Shown here piece by piece: positions 52,644 through 63,600 of a stretch of 64,000 bases of DNA. The position numbers were made by a program, and so were the translations under genes. Under the pieces are notes generated by a model. That model did no database searches and was not told the origin of the DNA. It was given only the letters and a program-made list of their open reading frames with translations. The stretch spans positions 682,001 to 746,000 of the forward strand of contig CP114179.1 in assembly GCA_039555135.1 (NCBI GenBank), written 5' to 3'. Positions within the stretch are counted from its first letter, which is position 1, and every line of letters begins with the position of its first letter. Source of the DNA: Phycisphaeraceae bacterium D3-23. GTDB lineage: Bacteria > Planctomycetota > Phycisphaerae > Phycisphaerales > Phycisphaeraceae.

Positions 52644-53912
52644 ATGTCCGACCCGCCGACACCGAAATCTGAAGACAAATCCAAACCCGGCGGCAGGCCG
52701 GCTTGGCGCGCCTACCGCAGCCGACACCGCCACGACCAGGACAGCGCCGCCCACGCCGAGGACTTTGTCCCCACGCCCAGTGTCGACCACCCGCTCGTGC
52801 CCGACGAGAAGCCGACGCTCATCACCACCGCCGACGCGCTCGCCGACCTGATCGCCGCGCTCCGCACCGCCGGGTCATTCGCCTACGACACCGAGTTCAT
52901 CGGCGAGAACACCTACTACCCGCACCTGTGCCTGATCCAGGCCGGCACCGCCGACACGCTGGCGCTCATCGACCCCTTCGCGGTGGGCGACCTGACCGCG
53001 TGGTGGGAGCTGCTCGCCGACGCATCGGTCGAAAAACTCGTACACGCCGGGGAGCAAGACCTCGAGCCCGTGCAGCGGGTCCTCGGCCGCCCCGCCGCCA
53101 ACGTGTTTGACTCGCAGGTCGCCGCCGGGTTTGCCGGGCTGCCCTACCCGCTTTCGCTGGTGAAGCTGGTCGATGCGATCCTCGATGCGCAGCTCGACGC
53201 GGGCGCGAAGTTTTCGAAGTGGGACCGCCGGCCGCTGACCGAGCAGCAGAAGCACTACGCCGCCAACGACGTGCGCTACCTGCCCGCGATCCGCGAAGCG
53301 CTGCGCCAGCGCCTGGCCGACGCGGGCAATACCGAGTGGGCCCGGCAGGCCTGTGCCGAACTGTGCGACCCCGGGCGATACACGCCGGACCCGACCAAGC
53401 GTAAGGTCAAGGCCAAGGGCGTCAACCAGCTCGCGCCCAAGAAACGCTCGGTGCTCCACGCGCTGCTCTACTGGCGCGAAGACACCGCCCGGGCCGACAA
53501 CCTCCCGCCGCGCGCGATGATCCCCGACGAGGCGATGATGCAGCTGGCATCGACCCTGCCCGCCGGGCCCGAACAGCTGCGCGCGATCAAGTTCCTGCCA
53601 CGGCCCGTGCGCGAGCAGTACGAAGCCCAGATGCTCAGGTGCATCCGCGAAGGCCTCGCCGGCCCGCACAAACCCAGGCCCAAAGCCATGCGCTATGACC
53701 GCGACGAGCACCGCGCGATCGTCAACGCCATGTGGGACCGTGTCGCCGAGCACTGCGAAGCCAACGCCATCGACCCGGCCGTGATGACGAGCAAGCGCGA
53801 GCTGGGCCGACTCGTCGCCGCCCGGCTGGAGGGCCAGCCGGCCCCCAACCTGCCCTGCACCTCGGGCTGGCGCGCGGACCTGCTGGGCGACACCACCGCC
53901 CCGCAAACGTAG
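52644..53912 (+). CDS. rnd: Ribonuclease D-like 3'-5' exonuclease
   Basis: The 422-residue protein has a DEDDy exonuclease domain: AYDTEFIGENTYYPHLCLIQ (D-x-E), HAGEQDLEPVQR (D) and HYAANDVRYL (Y-x3-D). An HRDC-like helical domain follows at about 235-330 (RSVLHALLYWREDTARADN). It trims stable RNA 3' ends such as tRNA. An extra N-terminal Lys/Pro/His-rich stretch of about 45 residues precedes the domain. Its TAG stop codon is the first part (GTAG) of a REP. Confidence 0.9.
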   Translation: MSDPPTPKSEDKSKPGGRPAWRAYRSRHRHDQDSAAHAEDFVPTPSVDHPLVPDEKPTLITTADALADLIAALRTAGSFAYDTEFIGENTYYPHLCLIQAGTADTLALIDPFAVGDLTAWWELLADASVEKLVHAGEQDLEPVQRVLGRPAANVFDSQVAAGFAGLPYPLSLVKLVDAILDAQLDAGAKFSKWDRRPLTEQQKHYAANDVRYLPAIREALRQRLADAGNTEWARQACAELCDPGRYTPDPTKRKVKAKGVNQLAPKKRSVLHALLYWREDTARADNLPPRAMIPDEAMMQLASTLPAGPEQLRAIKFLPRPVREQYEAQMLRCIREGLAGPHKPRPKAMRYDRDEHRAIVNAMWDRVAEHCEANAIDPAVMTSKRELGRLVAARLEGQPAPNLPCTSGWRADLLGDTTAPQT

Positions 53913-53948
53913 GGTGGGTGGAGCGAGTCCGCGAGCGATACCCACCAC
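53909..53948. repeat. REP of the GTAGGGTGGGT family
   Basis: GTAGGGTGGGTGGAGCGAGT...ACCCACCA hairpin. The TAG stop of rnd lies inside the GTAG. Same family as 39582-39689 and 17047-17087. Confidence 0.8.
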
Positions 53949-53980
53949 GCGCTGCCAAATCCAATCGACAAAACAACAAC

Positions 53981-54068
53981 AGCCCGCAGCAAACTGCTGC
54001 GCGGTGTTTAAAAAGTATGTCAATGTCAGGTTACCGACGTAGCGCCGCGCAGCAGTCTGCTGCGGGCG
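53981..54068. repeat. Inverted repeat with GCAGCAGTCTGCTGCGGG-type arms
   Basis: Arms 53981-54006 and 54043-54068 pair over about 26 bases with few mismatches. Each arm has an inner hairpin (GCAGCAAACTGCTGC). The gap 53913-54102 is thus entirely repeats. Confidence 0.8.
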
Positions 54069-54102
54069 ATTCAACAACACGCGCTAAGCCGCAAGCGGCG
54101 GC

Positions 54103-55320
54103 CTACTGCAACATCCCCGCCGCATAAAACTCACTACCCTGCACGCTGAACACCAGCCGATCCTTGTTCGCCTCGTGCCACGCCTTGATCTGTGAGTTGC
54201 TGCCCAAAAACTCGATATGTGCAAGCACCGCCTGCCGAATCGCGGCGTCGTACTGCGTCGTCGGCATGTCGTCACTGGGCAGCAACGCCACCAGATGCGC
54301 TAGCGCCCCGGCATGCCCATGCCCGACCGCGATCTCCGACACCTCGCGCAATTCGCGCGCATCGTTCGGCGTCGTGTTCACCCGCTCCCAGGCGGCGCAC
54401 ACCGCGCTGTCGAGCTCGATGCCCGGCAGCGTACGCATCAGGTTGTAGTACGTCCGCGAACCGCGCGACCGGGCGAGATGCAGCGCCAGCGCATCGTAGG
54501 TCGCCGGGTCGTTCAGCTCGACCATCACCTGCACCCAGGTCCGGGGCATGTAGTCGACGCCCTGCTCCAGGCCCATGATCAAGGTGTCCCGCGCGTCCTC
54601 AGCCCAGCCGTGCTGACGAAGCAGCCCAATCAGCCGGGGCTGGTCAGGCAGCGCCGCGATGATGATGTCCTTATGTGATGCGTCGGCTGTGCGTTTCACC
54701 GCCAGCAGCGCGTAGAAGCGCAGCTCATCCAATTCGATTGCGTCGATCAGTACCCGCATGTGCTCGGCCGCGAGGGCTTGGAGCATCTCGACCTGCACGT
54801 CATTGGCGGACACACGGCGCTGGCCGCGGGTCGCACGCGCGATATCCATGACATACGACCACGCCGCACGCTCGTCCGCGCCGTCGCGCAGCACGATCGA
54901 CGACAAACGGTCGATATCGGGCCCGCCGCGCTGCGCGATTTCGCGGTGGATGATCGGATCCAGGTAGTACCGCAAAACCGGGTACATCTCGTGCGCCTGC
55001 ACCAGCTCGTCGAGGTAGTCGTCCGCGAGCGCATCGAGCAGCGCCGCCTGTGGGTCGTCGCGCTGCGGCGCCTGCTGCAGTGCCTGGGTCGCCTCGGCAA
55101 TCGCCTGCAGGTGCAGCCCGACCTCCGCAGCCGTCGGGTGCTCGGGCAGCGGCACGACGCCAAGCAAGCGAACCTCGGCGGGGCCGGCGTCGACCACCTC
55201 GGCAGGAAGATGCACATCGGCGAACCACACCCCGACCGGCTGCGCCGCCACAACACCCGCCACGCCGGCCAAGCCGGACACCGACGCCGCACAAGCCACC
55301 CATCCCAAACGCCAAGCCAT
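54103..55320 (-). CDS. Secreted alpha-helical repeat protein of unknown function
   Basis: The 405-residue protein has a signal peptide (VACAASVSGLAGVAGVVAA). The rest is almost all helix, with HEAT-like pairs (LRFYALLAVKRTADASHKDI, TYDALALHLARSRGSRTYYN). No catalytic motif is seen. A periplasmic scaffold or binding protein is a guess. GGAG precedes the ATG at 55320. The 292 bases upstream show nothing recognisable. Confidence 0.65.
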   Translation of the reverse strand: MAWRLGWVACAASVSGLAGVAGVVAAQPVGVWFADVHLPAEVVDAGPAEVRLLGVVPLPEHPTAAEVGLHLQAIAEATQALQQAPQRDDPQAALLDALADDYLDELVQAHEMYPVLRYYLDPIIHREIAQRGGPDIDRLSSIVLRDGADERAAWSYVMDIARATRGQRRVSANDVQVEMLQALAAEHMRVLIDAIELDELRFYALLAVKRTADASHKDIIIAALPDQPRLIGLLRQHGWAEDARDTLIMGLEQGVDYMPRTWVQVMVELNDPATYDALALHLARSRGSRTYYNLMRTLPGIELDSAVCAAWERVNTTPNDARELREVSEIAVGHGHAGALAHLVALLPSDDMPTTQYDAAIRQAVLAHIEFLGSNSQIKAWHEANKDRLVFSVQGSEFYAAGMLQ

Positions 55321-55612
55321 CCGGGGCTCCGGTCGTCGGTGCACGAAAGCTCGCGCGCCAACAGGTCAAGAAAACGGGGCGGCACAACACCGCTGCGTCA
55401 CGCGCGGCCGCGCCCCGACCCGCCCCTCCGGCAGATCGGCCGCAGCCCCATCCGACGGGTCGGCGTTCTATCCCCGCGACTTAACCCCTGGCCCCCCGCG
55501 ACACGCAGCGACACCCCAACAACGCCCGCAATACCGGACGCAGCCACAAAAACCTATCGTTTTGGATTCCAACCCCGGACGTCACAAGCCCGAACGCCAC
55601 ATCGCTCTCACC

Positions 55613-55909
55613 CTACTTCTTCTCATCCCGCAGCACCCCGCCCTTGCCCGCGACGAGCTGCGCAACCAGATGCGCCAGCGCCTCGGTGTCGCGCGACTCC
55701 ACAATCACGCCCACCTTTTCCGGGTCGGCCTGGGTCTTGGCGAGCTGCTGCTGCGCCTTCTTCCACAGCCGTGCCTGCTTCGCATCCGTGTCTGCCAGGT
55801 ACAGGTCCGTCACCATCTCCTGCAGCCGCGTCGCGACGATCGTGTCCAGGTGCTCGTAGTACCGCCCGACGATCTTGCCCTGCCCAGCCGTGAGTTCCCG
55901 CTTCGCCAT
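55613..55909 (-). CDS. Conserved-looking small helical protein
   Basis: The 98-residue protein starts MAKRELTAGQGKIVGRYYEH and is predicted to be helical, with many Lys/Glu/Gln (ARLWKKAQQQLAKTQADPEK) and a small beta element (VGVIVESRD). No family is recognised. Ordinary codon usage and AGGA upstream of the ATG support expression. Confidence 0.6.
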   Translation of the reverse strand: MAKRELTAGQGKIVGRYYEHLDTIVATRLQEMVTDLYLADTDAKQARLWKKAQQQLAKTQADPEKVGVIVESRDTEALAHLVAQLVAGKGGVLRDEKK

Positions 55910-55941
55910 CTCGTGGTCCTGTTCCTAAGTACCCTGCGAAG

Positions 55942-55962
55942 CCCACCGATTCCATCTGTGGG
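55942..55962. repeat. Hairpin GATTCCATCTGTGGG (copy 1)
   Basis: CCCACCGAT-TCC-ATCTGTGGG, one internal mismatch. The same hairpin occurs at 57581-57601. It may be a small dispersed repeat that can act as a terminator. Confidence 0.5.
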
Positions 55963-56043
55963 TCTCCCCGCAGATTCAAAGTATACGGGAACCAGGCCGC
56001 CGCCCGTACGTCTGATCGATCCCCGACCTCCAAGAGAAAACCC

Positions 56044-56544
56044 ATGCCAAACTTCCTGACCCAGCGCCTCGCCCTCCCTTGCCTCGTCTTCCTCTACAGC
56101 GCCGCCTTGCTCTTCCCGGCCACGCTCGCCGCCGACGAAGAAGGCGACAAAGATACAGCCCCCGAGTCCCGTGTCGCCGTCACCGTTATCCTCCCCGCCG
56201 AACTCGACGACTTCCACGGCAGCGCGCTCGTCGTCACGCTCTACGAGTTTGACCCCCGACTTGCGGACGCCGGCGCGACCCCGCGCGAGCAGGTCATCGT
56301 CCGACACCTCGGCCACCAGCAGGGCATCGAGCAGACCCTCCGATTCAACATCGGCGACACCCTCAACGCGCCCAACCCCGACCGCAAATACTACCTCTCT
56401 GTCCGCATTTACGAAGACCTCGGCGACGAAGACGGCTACGCCGAAGGCGAACAGCTCCACTACTGCCACAACGAACACCCCAACCTGCCCGGCACGGTCT
56501 ACGACACCACCAACGGCAGCGAAGCCACCTTCACCGCCCGCTGA
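56044..56544 (+). CDS. Secreted YbaY-like protein
   Basis: The 166-residue protein has a signal peptide (LVFLYSAALLFPATLAA). An acidic linker precedes a beta domain (VAVTVILPAELDDFHGSALV, YYLSVRIYEDLG, LPGTVYDTTNG) that resembles the YbaY/type III chaperone-lipoprotein domain. The assignment is tentative. The C-terminal HYCHNEHPNLPGTVYD has His and Cys residues that might bind metal. Confidence 0.6.
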   Translation: MPNFLTQRLALPCLVFLYSAALLFPATLAADEEGDKDTAPESRVAVTVILPAELDDFHGSALVVTLYEFDPRLADAGATPREQVIVRHLGHQQGIEQTLRFNIGDTLNAPNPDRKYYLSVRIYEDLGDEDGYAEGEQLHYCHNEHPNLPGTVYDTTNGSEATFTAR

Positions 56545-56596
56545 GCCCGCCATATCGACCCCGCATGTGGAAAAACCGGCCTGAATCGCTCAGTTT

Positions 56597-56626
56597 TTGC
56601 CACCGAGCCGATTGAAGTGCTATACT
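56597..56626 (+). promoter_or_regulatory. Promoter of the structured leader and DUF3553 gene
   Basis: TTGCCA (56597-56602), 18-base spacer, TATACT (56621-56626). It gives a leader of about 238 bases before the ATG at 56872. Confidence 0.65.
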
Positions 56627-56632
56627 ACACCT

Positions 56633-56871
56633 GTCCGATAGGGGTAATGTCAACCAAGCATTTCGCGGTTTGACGCCTGCCTCATCGAATGTTTACGCAG
56701 ATCAGCAGCCACGTCGGAGCAACGGCTCCGGCCTAGTCGGTCTCTAAAAAGACCGACGCCCGGCCGCGATTCGGCCACGGGCCAGGCAACTGTATTGCCC
56801 ACCCATCACGGGCCGCTGATATGCCTAAGGGTACGCCGCTTTCCAGGTCCTTCGACCTCTGCGGCGCAAGA
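56633..56871 (+). ncRNA. Structured leader RNA or small RNA, unknown class
   Basis: The 327-base gap 56545-56871 contains at least three strong hairpins after a good promoter: CGGAGC...GCTCCG (56715-56729); GTCGGTCT-CTAAAA-AGACCGAC (56736-56757); and CCCGGCCG...CGGCC-AC-GGG directly after. No terminator U-run is seen, so it is more likely a long 5' leader than a free RNA. It does not match any riboswitch known to me. Confidence 0.35.
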
Positions 56872-57540
56872 ATGAATCCGACGGAGCGTTTCCAAGTCGG
56901 CGACCGTGTCGCCCACCCGCGCCGCCCTGAATGGGGCTCGGGGCTTGTCGTCAAAGCCGACACCATCACACACGAGGGGCAAGAAGCCCAGCGTCTGCGG
57001 GTCGACTTTGCAAACAAACGCAACGCCGTCATCAACACCGCCATCGCGCCGCTGACCCGCAGCGGCGATCAAGGAAAGATGGCACCGAAAGGAATCAATG
57101 GGGATATGAGTATGACACGAACCGGAACCACAAACGGGCCACAAAACGCCGACGGCGGCTGGCTGGACGACCTCGAAGGCGCGGCCGGCGGCAGCAAAAA
57201 CAAAAACCTCTGGGACCTGCCCTACCAACTGGACGACCCGTTCTCGTCCATGGAGCAGCAGCTCGATGCGACGCTTGAGACCTTCAAGTATTCGACCGAG
57301 CCCGGGCCCCTCTTCCAGTGGGCCGTGGTCCAGACCGGGCTCGACGACCCGCTCACCGAGCACACCCGCGTCGAGCTCGAGCAGGCCTTCCCCCGCTACG
57401 CCCGCGACCGGGACAACCGCCTCTTCGAGCTGGTCCGCCAGTTCAAACGACGCGGCGCACACGCCTACCTCAAGCAGACCGCCAACGCCTGCAAGTACCC
57501 CGCAGGCAAGGCGATGCTGGAAAAAGCCATCCGGGCCTGA
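56872..57540 (+). CDS. DUF3553 domain protein
   Basis: The 222-residue protein starts with the DUF3553 domain (FQVGDRVAHPRRPEWGSGLV, then VVKADTITHEG, RLRVDFANKR), a small beta-barrel found at the end of UvrD helicases and in planctomycete proteins. A Gly/Asn-rich linker follows, then a helical domain (LPYQLDDPFSSMEQQLDATL, ELVRQFKRRGAHAYLKQTAN). Function unknown; the DUF3553 barrel suggests nucleic-acid or protein binding. The start is the ATG at 56872, though 56821 is open in the same frame. Confidence 0.7.
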   Translation: MNPTERFQVGDRVAHPRRPEWGSGLVVKADTITHEGQEAQRLRVDFANKRNAVINTAIAPLTRSGDQGKMAPKGINGDMSMTRTGTTNGPQNADGGWLDDLEGAAGGSKNKNLWDLPYQLDDPFSSMEQQLDATLETFKYSTEPGPLFQWAVVQTGLDDPLTEHTRVELEQAFPRYARDRDNRLFELVRQFKRRGAHAYLKQTANACKYPAGKAMLEKAIRA

Positions 57541-57580
57541 GCCGGAGCGCTCGCCGCACACGACGAGTTACACCCTGAAG

Positions 57581-57605
57581 CCCGCAGATTCCATCTGTGG
57601 GTTTT
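57581..57605 (+). terminator. Hairpin plus T-run after the DUF3553 gene (repeat copy 2)
   Basis: CCCGCAGAT-TCC-ATCTGTGGG with one G-T pair, followed by TTTT. It ends 17 bases before the ligA -10 box. Confidence 0.65.
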
Positions 57606-57621
57606 CCGATGCGCGCCGCTG

Positions 57622-59846
<2,225 letters not shown>

Positions 59847-59847
<1 letters not shown>

Positions 59848-59975
59848 TGCCAAAGCGACATCGCACGAAGTTTGGTGTCGGCACCCGGTGGTTGGAATGG
59901 CTGGGCATTGCAATGTTTGCGTGGACGCTGATCTTTTTCGCTATCGTATTGATCCGCGCGTTCATCGCGAACTAG
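59847..59975 (+). CDS. 42-residue single-pass membrane protein downstream of ligA
   Basis: ATG overlaps the ligA TAA (TAATG), a classic coupled start. Sequence: a basic head (MPKRHRTKFGVGTRWLEW) and one TM helix (LGIAMFAWTLIFFAIVLIRA), ending FIAN. No family is recognised. Coupling and a clean TM helix support a real gene, but a chance open frame cannot be ruled out. Confidence 0.55.
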
Positions 59976-60035
59976 AACCGAGGTTCTTTTCTGTATTGCC
60001 CGAGGCCCTCATTCCAAACTGCTAGAACCTAAGCA

Positions 60036-60605
60036 ATGATCCGCCGAGCGACGGTTGCCGACGTGCCCGTGATGGGGCGCATTATCAATGACTGTGCCGA
60101 GTTGGGGCAGATGCTGCCCAAGGCGCAGGCGGTGTTGTACGAGAACATCCGGGAGTTCCATGTCGCGGAGATGCCGGATGCGGACGGCACACCCACGGTC
60201 GTCGGCGTCTGTGGGCTGTCCGTTGTCTGGGCGAACCTCGCGGAGGTCGCGTCGCTGGCGGTCGATCCCGACTTCCGGGGGCACGGCCTCGGGCGCAAGC
60301 TCGTCGAGGTTTGCCTGCGGGAAGCGCGCGACCTGGGCATACGCAAGGTGATGACGCTGACGTATGAGCGCGCGTTCTTCGAGCGCTGCGGGTTCACGGT
60401 GATCGACCGGATGAACCTGCCGCTCAAGGTGTGGAGCGAGTGTGTGCGGTGCCCTAAGAACCAGGCCTGCGACGAGATCGCGATGGTGCGGGAGTTTGAG
60501 GATATCCCGGAGGTCGCGGGCATGAAGCCGCCGCCTAAGCCGCTGGATTATGAAGTCCCGGTGGTTCTGACGACGCGGGGGAGAGCGCCGGGCCAAGGGA
60601 CTTAA
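60036..60605 (+). CDS. GNAT acetyltransferase, N-acetylglutamate synthase-like
   Basis: The 189-residue protein has the GNAT acetyl-CoA motif (ASLAVDPDFRGHGLGRKLVE). The pattern IRRATVADVPVMGRIINDCA and KVMTLTYERAFFERCGFTVI is that of single-domain ArgA/short NAGS enzymes. WSECVRCPKNQACDEIAM, with two Cys pairs, is the usual C-terminal block of that group. It could make N-acetylglutamate for arginine synthesis. The stop codon is inside a perfect 26-base palindrome. Confidence 0.8.
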   Translation: MIRRATVADVPVMGRIINDCAELGQMLPKAQAVLYENIREFHVAEMPDADGTPTVVGVCGLSVVWANLAEVASLAVDPDFRGHGLGRKLVEVCLREARDLGIRKVMTLTYERAFFERCGFTVIDRMNLPLKVWSECVRCPKNQACDEIAMVREFEDIPEVAGMKPPPKPLDYEVPVVLTTRGRAPGQGT

Positions 60606-60616
60606 GTCCCTTGGCC
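60591..60616. repeat. Perfect 26-base palindrome at a stop codon
   Basis: GGCCAAGGGACTT followed by its exact reverse complement. It encodes the last residues (GQGT) and the TAA of the GNAT gene and may also terminate transcription before mfd. Confidence 0.8.
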
Positions 60617-60652
60617 TTGGACGACTTGTTTCAAGCTAAACTACCGATCGAC

Positions 60653-63600
60653 ATGCCATCCGCCCACCCCTGGCTCGCGACGATCGTCGAGTCGGCGCAC
60701 GCCCGTGCGCTGGCCGAGCGATTGGAGCGCGCGGGTGCCGCTGCCGATGCTTCAGGCGGCGTCGTCGCCGACGGGTCGCGCGGGTCGAGTACCGCCCTGC
60801 TCGCGGGCGCGGTCGCGGTCCAGACGGGCCGACCGATCCTGCTCGTGGTCGCGCACCTCGACGAGGCCGACGACGCGGCCGAGGACCTTGCGCTCCTCGA
60901 CGCCGCGGGCTACCCGGTTACGGCCCAGCGCTTCGGCGCGCTCGAAGTGCTGCCCGGCGAGTCAGGCGTCAGCTTGGAACTGCTCGCCGAGCGGCTGGGG
61001 GTGGTGGAAGCGCTCGGTAAGACAGGCATTCCTGCCTGTCATTCAGCGAAGCTGAACCGGTCGACCGACAGGCAGGAATGCCTGTCCTACGGGGTCATCG
61101 TCGCGCCGATCCAGGCACTCATGCAGTCCGTCCCGCGCCCCGAAGCCGCCGCCGAGTTCACCCTCTCCCTCGAGCGCGGCGGCGAGCTCCCGCCCGGCCA
61201 ACTCTTCGACTGGCTCGACCGCGCGGGCTACACCCGAAACGACGCCATCGACCAGCCCGGCGACTTCGCCGTGCGCGGCGGCATCGTCGACCTCTACCCC
61301 CCGGCCGGCCGCGCGTCCGACGACAACGGCAACCCCGTACGCATCGGCCCCGTCCGGCTCGACTTCTTCGGCGACGAGATCGAAACCCTCCACCGCATCA
61401 ACCCCGACACCCTCGGCTCCACCGATCCGCTCCGCAGCATCTCGCTCATCGGCGCACGCCCCGCCGCGATCCAGGACGACAACAACGCCTGCCTCATCGA
61501 TCTGCTCCCCGTAGAAACGATCCCCGTCCTGCACGAGGTCATGGAGCTCTCCGAGCAGGCACGCGGCTACTACGAACGCCTCACCGACCCGCGCGGGATC
61601 TACGCCCCGAAGACCATCTTCGCCAAGCTGCTCAATCGCCCGCACGTCGAGGTCAACCAGTACTCCGCCGACACCGGCGCCGCCACGCGCAAACGGCTGG
61701 GCCAATCCGACGCCGACATCGCGCCCGTCACGCTACCACTAGCGCCCCTGCCGCCGTTCGACACCGACGCGAAGTCGGCCGTGACCGAGCTGGGTGAGCT
61801 CGCCGCCGACCACGACGTCACCGTCCTATGCCACAAGCCCGCCGAGGCGAAGCGTCTGCGTGAGCTGCTGACCGAGCACGCGCCCGCCGCGGTGGACCAC
61901 ATCACGCTCGAAGTCGGAGATTTGCATCGGGGGTTTGTGTGGGGGGCCGACGGAATGTCGGATGGCGGATCGCGGATCGCGGATAGACAGCAAAATCCAT
62001 CCGCCATCGCCCATCCGACATCGCCCTTGGTCCTCGTCCCCCACCACGAGCTCTTCCACCGCTACGACACGGGCAAGGGCTCGCGCAACATCCGGCGGAT
62101 CACGTCCACCGCGATCGAACGCGCGGGCACGGGCGATAGCACGGCCGGGAAGCTCGTCAGCGATATCTTCCTCGACATCGACCCGGGCGACTACGTCGTG
62201 CACATCGACCACGGCATCGCGCTCTTCGCCGGGATCAAGACGCTGCGCCGCGAGGGCACGAGCCAGGAGTACCTCACCCTCGAGTTCGACGCCAGCGCCA
62301 AACTGCACGTGCCGGTCACGCAGATCGACCTGATCCAGAAGTACGTCGGCGGGTTCTCGGGCCGACCGCCGCTGTCGAAGCTCGGCGGGAAACGCTGGAA
62401 AAAACAGAAGGAATCCGTCGCCGAGGCCGTCAAGGACCTCGCCGCCGAGCTGCTGCGCGTGCAGGCCGCGCGGACCGTGCAGCCGGGCATCCGTTACCCC
62501 GCCGACACGAATTGGCAGAAAGAATTCGAGGCCGAGTTCCCCTTCGACGAGACCGAGGACCAGCTCGCGGCGATCGCGGCGGTCAAGCGTGACATGGCCT
62601 CGCCCCAGCCGATGGACCGGCTGATCTGCGGCGACGTCGGCTTCGGGAAGACCGAGGTCGCCATCCGCGCGGCGTTCAAGGCCGCCGAGTTCGGCAAGCA
62701 GGTCGCCGTGCTCGTCCCCACCACCGTCCTCGCCGAGCAGCACGAGCGATCCTTCCGGGGGCGCATGGCGGACTACCCGTTCACGGTCGATTCGCTCTCG
62801 CGTTTCAAGACCGGCAAGCAGCAGAAAACCACGCTCGAACGCGTCGCCAAAGGCCAGATCGACATCCTCATCGGCACGCACCGTATCCTCAGCAACGACG
62901 TCAAGTTCGCTGACCTCGGCATGGTCATCATCGACGAGGAGCAGCGCTTCGGCGTCGAGCATAAGAACAAGCTGCTCCAGTTCCGCATGACCGCCGATGT
63001 CCTCACGCTTAGCGCGACGCCCATCCCGCGCACGCTGCACATGTCGATGGTCGGGCTCCGCGATATCTCGTCGCTCACCACCGCGCCCGTCGACCGACGC
63101 GCGATCGTCACCGAAGTCATCCCCCACAGCAAGGAACGCATCAAGCAGGCCCTCGTCCGCGAGCTCAACCGCGACGGCCAGGTCTTCTTCGTCCACAACC
63201 GTGTCAACAACATCGAGTCCGTCGCCGACGAGATCAAGCAGCTCGTGCCCGACGCGAAGGTCATCGTCGGCCACGGCCAGATGTCCCCGCGCCTGCTCGA
63301 AAAGATCATGCTCACCTTCATCCGCGGCGACGCCGACATCCTCGTCAGTACGACGATCATCGAGTCCGGCATCGACATCCCCACCGCGAACACGATGTTC
63401 ATCAACCAGGCCAACCACTTCGGGCTCGCCGAGCTGCACCAGCTCCGCGGCCGGGTCGGCCGATGGAAGCACCGCGCGTACTGCTACCTGCTGCTGCCCG
63501 AGGATAAATCCATCACTGAAGTCGCGGCCAAACGGCTCAAGGCGATCGAGAGCTACGCGATGCTCGGCGCGGGGTTCAAGATCGCGATGCGCGACCTCGA

